A DNA stretch of 57,521 bases. Origin: RPRB01 sp035543115 (lineage in GTDB: Bacteria; Myxococcota; Myxococcia; Myxococcales; Myxococcaceae). Below are positions 15,163 through 22,584 of the stretch, one piece after another (position 1 is the first letter of the stretch; every line of letters starts with the position of its first letter). Made by a program: the position numbers and the translations under genes. The stretch spans positions 1 to 57,521 of the forward strand of contig DATKKF010000022.1 in the NCBI GenBank assembly GCA_035543115.1, written 5' to 3'. Below the pieces are notes generated by a model. The model saw only the letters and a list, made by a program, of their open reading frames with translations. It had not been told where the DNA came from and ran no database searches.

Positions 15163-17946
15163 ATGCCCAGGCCGCGCCCACCCACCTCGCTCGAGCGCGA
15201 CCTGACCGAGCTCGCGCGGGAGGGGCGGCTGCCTCTCGGCCATGGAATCGACGAGGAGGTGGACCTGCTCCTGGCGATGGTCGCCCGGGGAGGCCCGCAC
15301 CTCCTGCTGGCGGGCGAGCCGGGCGTGGGGAAGACCGCGCGGGTCCACGCGCTCGCGCGGCGGATCGCGCTGGGCCCCGGGGCCGGTCCGCTGGCTGGCG
15401 CCCGGGTGCTGGAGCTCTCCGTCCGGGCTTTTCTCTCCTGGGCCGGCAAGGAGGAGGAGGTCGGCAGAACCTGGAGCGAGCTGGTCGAGCGGCTCGAAGG
15501 GAACGGCGGACTCACGGTGGTCTCGGCGCGGGACGGAGGAGCCCTCCTCGGGACGCCGCTGCTCGCCAGCCTCGGCGAGACGCTCCGCTCGAGCACCCTG
15601 CGCTTCGTGCTCGAGGCGGACCCCCGTCGCGCCCAGGCGCTGATGGACGAGGAGCAAGGCCTCGCCGATCGCCTGCATCTGGTGAGCGTGCCCGAGCCTC
15701 CGGTGGATCGGACCCGCGCCATCCTCGTCCAGGTCGCCGCGGACCTCGAGCGCCAGCTCGGGCTGGCGGTGGACCCGGGGGCGTGCGACCTGGCGCTCCG
15801 GTTGACGGACAAGTTCCTCATCGGGCAGCGGCAGCCGGGCAAGTCGGTGGACCTGCTCCGCGGGTCAGCCGAGCAGGCGGGGGCCGCGAAGTCGGAGCGG
15901 CTCGGGCCCGAGGCGGTGCTCCGCCGTTTCTGCACCGTCTCGCAGCTCCCGCGCTCGCTGGTCGACGATGGGGTTCCGCTCGATCTCGAGGAGACCGAGG
16001 CGTACTTCAACGAGCGGATCCTCGGTCAGCCCGAGGCGGTGAAGGCGATCCTCCAACCGATGGCCCTCCTCAAAGCGGGCCTCACCGATCCCCGGCGGCC
16101 CCTGGGACTCTTCCTCTGTACCGGGCCGACCGGGGTGGGCAAGACGCACCTGGCGCGGCTGCTGGCCGAGTACGTGTTCGGCTCGGCGGAGCGGCTGGTG
16201 CGGGTGAACATGGCCGACTTCCCGGACGACAGCGACGCCTCGCTCCTCTTCGGGATGCCCTGGGCCCCGGCGCGCGACCCTCAGCGGGGCCAGCTCACCC
16301 GGCTCCTCGACGGGAAGCTCTTCGCCGTGCTCCTCCTGGACGAGTTCGAGAAGGCCCACCGGTCGGTCCACGACCGCTTCCTCCAGCTGTTCGACGAGGG
16401 GCAGTTCATCAACGGGGCGAACGAGCTCGTCCGATGCAGCAACGTCCTGATCATCGTCACCAGCAACGCCGGGGCGGAGGTCTACCGGGAGGCCTCGCTC
16501 GGGTTCACCGGAGCCACCTCCAGCGCGGATCTGGTGAGGGAGTCCGAGCGCCGGCTGGCCGAGGTCTTCCGGCACGAGCTGCTCAACCGCTTCGACGCCA
16601 TCTGTCACTTCCGGCCGCTGGGAAAGGTGGAGATCCGGCGCATTGCCCAGCGGGAGGTCGGCCGGGTCCTGGAGCGCGAGGGCATCCGCACCCGGGGCCT
16701 GGACGTCGAGGTGGGGCCAGAGGTGATCGACCTCCTGGTGGAGCGCGGGTACTCGCCTCTCTTCGGCGCCCGCTTCCTCCAGCGGGAGATCGAGCGGACC
16801 GTCACTGCGCCGGTCGCTGCGGAGATCGTCCGCCGGCCGCTCCCGCCCGGCTCGCGGATCCAGGTCCAGGTGAGCGGCGGGGTGGTGACGGTCCGGTCCG
16901 AGCCGCGGGTCGAGGAGGAGGCGCGCACCCCGGTCGCGGTGACCCGCCTCGGGGCGGTGGTGGGCAGGCGCCGGCTCGACCGGAAGGCTCTCCTCGAGGA
17001 GGCGAGCGCGCTCGTGGAACGCGCGAACCGGGTGACCGAGGCCCTCGACCGCCCGGTCCTGGAGCAGCGGCGCGCGGATCTGCTCACGCAAACCCAGGCG
17101 CCGGACCTCTGGGATGACCCTCTGCGCGCCGCCGGGCTGCTGCGGTCGTTCCAGGCGCTGGACCGGGAGGTGCAGGCGCTGGACGCGCTGGTCCGGGGCT
17201 GCGAGTCGGCGGGGCGCCTGGTGGGCGAGGCGAAGGGAGAGGTTCGCCTGGCGGCGGCCGCCCGTGCAGTCGAGCGGAGCGCCCGGGAGGTGCAGCTGGC
17301 CGAGGCGCGGGTCGCCGCGGGCGGCAGCGGCGCCGACGAGCTGGTCCTCGACTTGTCTGCCGCGCAGGCGAACGACGAGCACCGGCAGTGGCTCGGCGAG
17401 CTGGTGGCGATGTACCAGGGCTGGGCCTTGCACCGGGGCTACGAGGCGACGGCCATCGCCGAGTCGGCTCGCCCCCCTCGGGTCCTTCTGCACCTCGCCG
17501 GTCCGGGCGCGCCAGGGTTCCTCGCCGGAGAGGAGGGCATCCATCGCCGTCACCAGAACGGCCGGCGGGTGGTGGTCCGGGTGCGTCTCCACGCGTGGCC
17601 GGTCAAGGAGCCGACGCAAGCCAGGTTGAGCGCTCGCTGCCGCGCGGTCCGCCGGCGCGAGGGCCTCCACGTCGAGCGGGTGACGGCCGAGCTGCGGGGC
17701 TTCGACGAGGGGTCGGGCCGGGAGGTGGACCTGGACGGTGGGGTGTCGCTGGACGAGCTTCGATCGCTGGCCCTGCTCGTCCTGAGCAATGGCCCCCCGG
17801 ACACCGAGGCCCGCCACTACTTCGTCGGCCGCGCAGCCCGGGTCGAGGATCCACGCACCGGGACCGCCACGCCCCGCCTCAAGGACGTGCTCCGCGGGGA
17901 GATCGAGCCCTTCATCGCCGGATGGCTCGGACGGACGGGAGGCTGA
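15163..17946 (+). CDS. ClpA/B-like AAA+ ATPase fused to an RF2-like domain lacking GGQ
   Basis: One uninterrupted frame of 927 residues. Residues 1-260 form a first AAA+ module with Walker A GEPGVGKT (51-58); where Walker B would be (LTVVSARDGG, about 117-126) the acidic pair is missing. Residues 285-600 form a Clp-type second module with Walker A GPTGVGKT (321-328), Walker B LLLDEFEKA (390-398), sensor VTSNAG and the end domain GARFLQREIERTV. Residues ~605-927 resemble peptide chain release factor 2 from its PCRF domain (APDLWDDP, 646-653) through MYQGWALHRGY and GEEGIHRRH (789-797) to the C-terminus RVEDPRTG (893-900) and FIAGWL. The catalytic GGQ loop is absent. It follows the TPR gene by 4 bases. 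Inference: a remodelling ATPase that may act at ribosomes. Confidence 0.85.
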   Translation: MPRPRPPTSLERDLTELAREGRLPLGHGIDEEVDLLLAMVARGGPHLLLAGEPGVGKTARVHALARRIALGPGAGPLAGARVLELSVRAFLSWAGKEEEVGRTWSELVERLEGNGGLTVVSARDGGALLGTPLLASLGETLRSSTLRFVLEADPRRAQALMDEEQGLADRLHLVSVPEPPVDRTRAILVQVAADLERQLGLAVDPGACDLALRLTDKFLIGQRQPGKSVDLLRGSAEQAGAAKSERLGPEAVLRRFCTVSQLPRSLVDDGVPLDLEETEAYFNERILGQPEAVKAILQPMALLKAGLTDPRRPLGLFLCTGPTGVGKTHLARLLAEYVFGSAERLVRVNMADFPDDSDASLLFGMPWAPARDPQRGQLTRLLDGKLFAVLLLDEFEKAHRSVHDRFLQLFDEGQFINGANELVRCSNVLIIVTSNAGAEVYREASLGFTGATSSADLVRESERRLAEVFRHELLNRFDAICHFRPLGKVEIRRIAQREVGRVLEREGIRTRGLDVEVGPEVIDLLVERGYSPLFGARFLQREIERTVTAPVAAEIVRRPLPPGSRIQVQVSGGVVTVRSEPRVEEEARTPVAVTRLGAVVGRRRLDRKALLEEASALVERANRVTEALDRPVLEQRRADLLTQTQAPDLWDDPLRAAGLLRSFQALDREVQALDALVRGCESAGRLVGEAKGEVRLAAAARAVERSAREVQLAEARVAAGGSGADELVLDLSAAQANDEHRQWLGELVAMYQGWALHRGYEATAIAESARPPRVLLHLAGPGAPGFLAGEEGIHRRHQNGRRVVVRVRLHAWPVKEPTQARLSARCRAVRRREGLHVERVTAELRGFDEGSGREVDLDGGVSLDELRSLALLVLSNGPPDTEARHYFVGRAARVEDPRTGTATPRLKDVLRGEIEPFIAGWLGRTGG

Positions 17947-17964
17947 GCCGACCAGCGCTCGGCT
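17946..17964 (+). terminator. Hairpin at the end of the chaperone operon
   Basis: AGCCGA (17946-17951) and TCGGCT (17959-17964) form a 6-bp stem with a 7-base loop that begins within the stop codon of the Clp/RF fusion gene. The neighbouring gene is convergent, so a terminator is expected here. No T-run is present. Confidence 0.3.
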
Positions 17965-18042
17965 GCGGACATCGCCAGCCATCCTCGCCCGGTTGCTGGA
18001 GCAGCCCACGCGGGGCGGCGCCTCGAACGCCGGGACCTCGGC

Positions 18043-19050
18043 TCAGCCGCGCAGGAAGGCGGTGAACCGCCCGCGCACCGCGAGGTGCCCGTGCTGGTTC
18101 ATCGAGTCGGTGCGAATGACGAACAGCTCGTTGCTCCCCCGCGTCGTGTGCGACTCGAGCGTCCCGGTGGTCAGCAGCACGTCCCCTGGGCGGAGCACCT
18201 CACGGAACTCGAATTCCTGCTCGCCGTGGAGCACCCGGAAGACGTCCACCTCCATCGCCGGATCCAGCAGCGCCGCCTGGGCCGGGGCGATGGAGAACAG
18301 CACCGCGAACATCGGAAAGGCGATCATCGAACCCCAGGGCGAGCGGGCCCCGGCCGCCTCGTCGTGGAGCACCGGGTGCAAGTCCTCCGGGAGCCCGGTC
18401 GAGACGTACGAGGGCACGCCGCCCGAGATGGCCACCGCGTACTCGCGCATCTTCTCCGCGCCCATCACGTAGCGGAACGGGCCCCAGCTCCGGCCGATCG
18501 CGCTCCGGCCAGGACCGCGCGCCGTCGCCGTCGCCTCCCCGCCCGCGGAGGAGGTCGGGCCGGGCGCCGGCGGCAGGCGCGCCTTCTCCAGCGGCTCGGG
18601 TCGAGACATCTGCAGCAGCTCGACCCGGCCCGCGGACGCTCGCTCCCTTCCCGGAGTCGCCTCCGGCGCCCGGCCCGACACCTCGAGGTGCTTCAGGACC
18701 TCGTCCCCAGCCTGGTTCCTCGCCACGACCCTGGCCTTCACCACGCCGGCCGAGACCTCGGTGACCGTGCCCTCGAAGCGCACCGAGTCCTCGGGGCGCA
18801 CCGGCTTGCTGAAGCGCGCCTTCACCCCCGTCACCAGACCCGGGTCACCGAGGAAGCGGGCGAAGGCATCGACGCCCCAGGCCAGGGTGCAGAGACCCTG
18901 GAGGATGATTCCGCCGAGGCCCGCGGCCTGCCCGACCTCTGCGTCGATGTGGATGGGATTGAAGTCGCCGCTCGCGCCCGCGTAGTAGAGCGGCCGGTAG
19001 CGGTCGCACTCTCGCACCAGCGAGAAGGTCTGTCCGGGCGCGACGCTCAC
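18043..19050 (-). CDS. MaoC-like protein with two hotdog domains
   Basis: 335 residues with two hotdog folds. The first (about 1-125) is a MaoC/R-hydratase type domain with ASGDFNPIHIDAEVGQAAGLGG, carrying the Asp and His of the hydratase motif. After a Pro/Ala linker (130-180) the second (about 185-335) resembles the N-terminal MaoC/FAS1-type domain (WGPFRYVMGAEKMREYAVAI). Such proteins hydrate enoyl-CoA or enoyl-ACP thioesters. Its GTG start overlaps the stop of the upstream SDR gene (GTGA), so the two proteins probably work on the same acyl substrate. Whether it serves fatty-acid breakdown, synthesis or a secondary product is unknown. Confidence 0.75.
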   Translation of the reverse strand: MSVAPGQTFSLVRECDRYRPLYYAGASGDFNPIHIDAEVGQAAGLGGIILQGLCTLAWGVDAFARFLGDPGLVTGVKARFSKPVRPEDSVRFEGTVTEVSAGVVKARVVARNQAGDEVLKHLEVSGRAPEATPGRERASAGRVELLQMSRPEPLEKARLPPAPGPTSSAGGEATATARGPGRSAIGRSWGPFRYVMGAEKMREYAVAISGGVPSYVSTGLPEDLHPVLHDEAAGARSPWGSMIAFPMFAVLFSIAPAQAALLDPAMEVDVFRVLHGEQEFEFREVLRPGDVLLTTGTLESHTTRGSNELFVIRTDSMNQHGHLAVRGRFTAFLRG

Positions 19051-20183
19051 CCGTTTGCCTTCACTCCCTCGTCGAGCGGGTCCTCGACCAGCGTCTCCGC
19101 CTCGGCGGCGTGCCGGCGCGCGTAGTCCTCGCGGACGTAGGAGATGAGGGTGTCCAGGTACGTCGACAGCGGGGGACAGCGGATGCCCGTGCCCTCGAGC
19201 AGGTCGAGCGTGTTGCTGCTCGTGAACCAGGCCAGCTGGTTGATGTAGCCGAGTGCGGCGCGGTGCGGCCGGGTGACGCGCTCGAGCAGCGGCAGCCGGA
19301 GCACCGCCTCGGCGGCGCGGGCGGGGAAGGTGAGCTTCGGGATGCGCCGGTTCGCGCGCTCGGCGATGAGCTCGTAGACCCTGGCCACGCTCATCGGGTT
19401 GGGGTCCACCAGGTGGAACGTCCGGCCCTTCCCTCGCGGGTCGCTCGCGAGGTGCACCGCGGCCCGCACCACGAAGTCGACCGGCACGACGTTCAGCGGG
19501 GCGATGCCATTGCCCGGCAGCGGCAGCGGCACCACCAGCGGGCTCGCCACCAGGAGGATGCCGAGCGCGTAGGGCCCCTCGAAGCGGTCGATCTCCCCGG
19601 TCCGCGAGTCGCCCACCACGGTGGACGGGCGCACGATGGTGATGGGAAGCGCGTCGGCCGCGCGGGCCACCGCCTTCTCGGCGTGGAACTTGGTCTCCTC
19701 CCAGGCGTTGCGGAACTCCTGCCCCTTGTCGAGCTCGTCCTCGGCGATGACCCCCTCGCGGGCCCCGGCCACGTGGCAGGTGCTGAAATGCACCAGCCGC
19801 TCCAGCCGGCGGCACTCCTGCGCCAGCTCCAGGACGTTGCGGGTGCCGTCCACGTTGGTGCGCCAGGCCAGCTCGCGGGAGACGGTGAGCTGGTTCAGCG
19901 CCGCCAGGTGGAAGATGCGGGTCACGCTCCCAGCGACGCGCTCCACCTCCTCCCCGGAGAGGCCGAGGTGGAGGTCGGTGACGTCGCCGGCCAGCACCTC
20001 CACTGGCTCCCCCCGCACCCGTGAGGCCAGGCTCCTCGCCTGGTCGAGGAAGCGGGGCTGCACCAGGGCGAAGATGCGCCCCTTGCCCTCCTGCGCGAGG
20101 TGCTCCACCAGCCGCTTTCCGATGAAGCCCGGATAGCCGGTGACCAGCGTGGCGCCGTCGCTCGAGGGCATGCGGAAAGGCAC
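19047..20183 (-). CDS. Extended SDR / fatty-acyl-reductase-like protein
   Basis: 378 residues. An NAD(P)-binding Rossmann motif TGYPGFIG (15-22) is followed by features of the male-sterility/thioester-reductase SDR branch (IFHLAALNQL, RTNVDGTRNVLELA, STCHVAG, VRPSTVVGDSRTG). In the active-site motif YxxxK the tyrosine position is occupied by Trp161 (NAWEETK, Lys165 present), so catalysis by the usual mechanism is uncertain. The GTG start at 20183 has a GGGAG site 8 bases upstream inside the end of coaE; ATG 20171 lacks one. It overlaps the MaoC-like gene by 4 bases. Likely role: reduction or isomerisation of an acyl thioester or related lipid intermediate. Confidence 0.75.
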   Translation of the reverse strand: MPFRMPSSDGATLVTGYPGFIGKRLVEHLAQEGKGRIFALVQPRFLDQARSLASRVRGEPVEVLAGDVTDLHLGLSGEEVERVAGSVTRIFHLAALNQLTVSRELAWRTNVDGTRNVLELAQECRRLERLVHFSTCHVAGAREGVIAEDELDKGQEFRNAWEETKFHAEKAVARAADALPITIVRPSTVVGDSRTGEIDRFEGPYALGILLVASPLVVPLPLPGNGIAPLNVVPVDFVVRAAVHLASDPRGKGRTFHLVDPNPMSVARVYELIAERANRRIPKLTFPARAAEAVLRLPLLERVTRPHRAALGYINQLAWFTSSNTLDLLEGTGIRCPPLSTYLDTLISYVREDYARRHAAEAETLVEDPLDEGVKANG

Positions 20184-20184
20184 C

Positions 20185-20781
20185 TTAGCCGCTCCCGCGG
20201 ATCTCCTCCCAGATCCGCCGGACCTGGGCCCGCGTCTTCTCCAGCGAGCCGCCGTTGTCCACCACCCAGGTGGCGTACGCCCGCTTGTCGGCCAGGGGCA
20301 GCTGCGCTGCCAGCCGCGCCGAGATGGCCGCCTCGTCGAGCCCGTCGCGGGAGGCGAGCCGGGCCCGCTGCACCGCCTCGGGCGCCACGACCAGGACGAC
20401 CCCGTCCATTCCCCGGTGCAGCCCGGTCTCGATCAGCAGCGCGGCGTCGTAGAGCACCACCGGCACGCCGGCCCGGGCGAGCACCTCGGTCCTCCGTGCC
20501 ACCTCCTCGCGGATGCGCGGGTGGACGATGGCCTCCAGCGCTGCCCGCTCGGCCGGGTCGGCGAAGATGCGCTTCGCCAGCGCCGCTCGATCGAGCCGTC
20601 CAGCGGCGTCCACCACGCCGGGGAAGCGCCGGGCCACCTCCTCCAGTCCCGGCGTGCCGGGCTCGACCACGTCGCGGGCGACCTGGTCGGCGTCGATGAC
20701 CTGGGCGCCGAGCTTGCGGAACATCGCGCTGACGGTGCTCTTGCCCGAGGCGATGCCGCCGGTGAGCCCCACCACCCGCAT
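20185..20781 (-). CDS. coaE: Dephospho-CoA kinase
   Basis: Final enzyme of CoA biosynthesis, phosphorylating the 3'-hydroxyl of dephospho-CoA. Its 198 residues are the standard length. The N-terminus MRVVGLTGGIASGKST carries the P-loop, followed by VIDADQVARDVVEPG and the HPRIRE motif. The ATG at 20781 overlaps the stop of the upstream exported-protein gene (ATGA). CoA synthesis beside two acyl-thioester-type genes is suggestive but coaE is a housekeeping gene that travels widely. Confidence 0.93.
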   Translation of the reverse strand: MRVVGLTGGIASGKSTVSAMFRKLGAQVIDADQVARDVVEPGTPGLEEVARRFPGVVDAAGRLDRAALAKRIFADPAERAALEAIVHPRIREEVARRTEVLARAGVPVVLYDAALLIETGLHRGMDGVVLVVAPEAVQRARLASRDGLDEAAISARLAAQLPLADKRAYATWVVDNGGSLEKTRAQVRRIWEEIRGSG

Positions 20782-21287
20782 CAGTGGGGAGGCGCCGCCG
20801 GAGCCGGAGCCGGACGAGGCGCGGTGTAGACGAAGGACTGCACCCGGTCGTCGGTCTCGTCGAAGAACACCGCCAGGCCGAGGCGCGGGTAAACGTAGTA
20901 GGTGCGGAAGTCGTCGGTGAGCTTCTTCTGGAAGCAGGCCGCCGGCTGTGGCGCGCCGGCCTTGGGGCAGACCGGGCCGAAGGTGGCCTCCACCGTCTCG
21001 TGGTCGATGACCGTCGCCGGGAAGACGTCGATCCGCTCGACCACCCCCGTCCCGGGGTCCACCCGGAACTGCGCCTGCGAGGTGCCCTTCATCGCCGCCG
21101 AGTCGGTGTAGGCGAGGACCTCCTTGCCGGAGACGGTGACTGTCTTGCTCGGCGGCCCGAAGCGCTTCACCACCTCGTCCCGCCGCGAGACGCCGGGCTC
21201 GATCCCGTTCCAGGCCTTGGCCTGGGCCACCGCCGCCACGAGGAGCAGCAGGACCAGGAGGAGGCGCCTCGGTGCCGGGCAACGCAT
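20781..21287 (-). CDS. Conserved exported protein of unknown function
   Basis: 168 residues with a clear signal peptide (MRCPAPRRLLLVLLLLVAAVAQA, cleavage probably near residue 23). The mature part starts WNGIEPGVSRRDEVVKRFGPP, a layout reminiscent of BamE/SmpA-type periplasmic domains, and contains two cysteines that could pair. It ends in an Ala/Pro-rich tail. The ATG at 21287 is chosen for the signal peptide. It overlaps coaE by 4 bases. No function can be assigned. Confidence 0.7.
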   Translation of the reverse strand: MRCPAPRRLLLVLLLLVAAVAQAKAWNGIEPGVSRRDEVVKRFGPPSKTVTVSGKEVLAYTDSAAMKGTSQAQFRVDPGTGVVERIDVFPATVIDHETVEATFGPVCPKAGAPQPAACFQKKLTDDFRTYYVYPRLGLAVFFDETDDRVQSFVYTAPRPAPAPAAPPH

Positions 21288-21381
21288 CGTCGTCGGCCGT
21301 GGTCTACCCCGACACTCGCGGCCCCTCAACCTCCTGCCGCTTGCCAGAGGGCAGGCCAATCTCATATCTGCCCGGTGCTCG

Positions 21382-21867
21382 ATGACCCTCCGACGCGCAA
21401 CCCGCTGGGCGCTGGCGCTGGCCGTGCTCTGCTCCGCCGTGGCAGCGGGCGCGGACTTCCTCGGTTCCGAGAGCTGCAAGGGCTGTCACCCCGACGCCTA
21501 CGCAGCGTGGAGGTCCTCCAAGCACGCCCGGTCGATGGAGTCGCTCACCGCCGACCAGCAGCAGCAGGCGCGCTGCACGACGTGCCACGCGCCCAACCTG
21601 ACCGACCAGTCCATGGCCGGAATCGGCTGCGAGACCTGCCACGGCGGCGGGCAGTACTACGCCCCGGCATACGTGATGAAGGACCCGGAGCTGGCCCGGC
21701 TGGTGGGACTGGTCGACCCCTCGGAGAAGTCGTGCCGGAGCTGCCATGAGCCCAGCTCGCCCTCGCTCCGTCCCTTCCAGTTCGCCGAGAAGCTGAAGGA
21801 GATGGACCACTGGAGCGCGGAGCGGCAGAAGCGCGGCGCCTCGCCGTCCCCCCGCGCCGAGCGGTGA
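21382..21867 (+). CDS. Tetraheme cytochrome c
   Basis: Exported electron carrier of 161 residues. The signal peptide (about 1-26, RATRWALALAVLCSAVAAGA) is followed by four heme-attachment motifs, CKGCH, CTTCH, CETCH and CRSCH. The spacing resembles short cytochrome c554/NrfB-like proteins. It is divergent from the exported-protein gene across a 94-base gap and its stop overlaps the engB start (GTGA). No partner reductase is adjacent. A low-confidence promoter (TTGCCA, 21341, with CATATC, 21363) lies just upstream. Confidence 0.85.
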   Translation: MTLRRATRWALALAVLCSAVAAGADFLGSESCKGCHPDAYAAWRSSKHARSMESLTADQQQQARCTTCHAPNLTDQSMAGIGCETCHGGGQYYAPAYVMKDPELARLVGLVDPSEKSCRSCHEPSSPSLRPFQFAEKLKEMDHWSAERQKRGASPSPRAER

Positions 21868-22469
21868 TCCGCGTCCTCGATGCCCGCTTCCTCACCACCG
21901 CGGTGGAGGAGGCCGGCTGGCCCGCGGGCGACGCCCCGGAGATCGCCTTCGTCGGCCGGAGCAACGTGGGCAAGTCGTCGATGATCAATGCGCTCACCGG
22001 GCGCCGGAAGCTGGTCCGGGTGTCGAACACGCCGGGCCGCACGCGCACGCTCAACTTCTTCGACGTGGTGCTCGAGCGCGACGGCACGCGCCGCACCATC
22101 CGGCTGGCCGACCTCCCGGGCTATGGCTTCGCCAAGGTGTCCAAGGCCGAACGCTCCAGCTGGGAGCGGATGATCACCACCTACCTCGAGCGGCGCGCGT
22201 CGCTGCGGGGGGTGGTCGCCATCGTGGATGCGGAGGTGGGCGCGACCGAGGACGACGTCCGTACACTGGCCTACCTCGTCACCGCTGGTCGCCGCGTGCT
22301 GGTCGCGGCGACGAAGCTCGATCGCCTCGGGAAGTCGCACCGGAAACCACGTCTGTCCGAGACGGCGGAGCGCCTGTCGGTCCCGCGTGACACCGTGCTG
22401 GGTTTCTCGGCAACGGAAAAGCTGGGCGTGCCTGAAGTGTGGGAGTCGCTCTGGGTCGCGACCTCGTGA
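21864..22469 (+). CDS. engB: Ribosome-biogenesis GTPase EngB/YsxC
   Basis: Small GTPase involved in 50S subunit assembly. The 201 residues contain G1 GRSNVGKSS, a G2 region TPGRTRTLNFF, G3 DLPGYGFAKV and G4 TKLDR. The GTG at 21864 overlaps the preceding cytochrome stop by 4 bases. This translational coupling to a cytochrome is unusual but probably reflects compact packing. Confidence 0.94.
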   Translation: MIRVLDARFLTTAVEEAGWPAGDAPEIAFVGRSNVGKSSMINALTGRRKLVRVSNTPGRTRTLNFFDVVLERDGTRRTIRLADLPGYGFAKVSKAERSSWERMITTYLERRASLRGVVAIVDAEVGATEDDVRTLAYLVTAGRRVLVAATKLDRLGKSHRKPRLSETAERLSVPRDTVLGFSATEKLGVPEVWESLWVATS

Positions 22470-22483
22470 AGGGTGCTCGAGTG

Positions 22484-22512
22484 TTGACCGACCGGGGAGG
22501 CCGCCCGATGAT
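22484..22512 (+). promoter_or_regulatory. Candidate sigma-70 promoter for the NHL-type lipoprotein
   Basis: TTGACC (22484-22489), 17 bases, GATGAT (22507-22512) lie between engB and the lipoprotein gene. A start near 22519 would give a leader of about 65 bases. Confidence 0.45.
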
Positions 22513-22584
22513 TCATCGTGTGAAGGCCTTTCGTGTGCCCAGCGGGGCTCGGGGCCGGTGCCGCCTCTCGTGGAGACAGCTTCG

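Noticed and set aside
16975..17946. Separate RF2 gene (prfB) with a programmed frameshift
   Set aside because: The RF-like part is in the same frame as the Clp part with no stop, has no frameshift site, and lacks GGQ, so it cannot be the housekeeping prfB.
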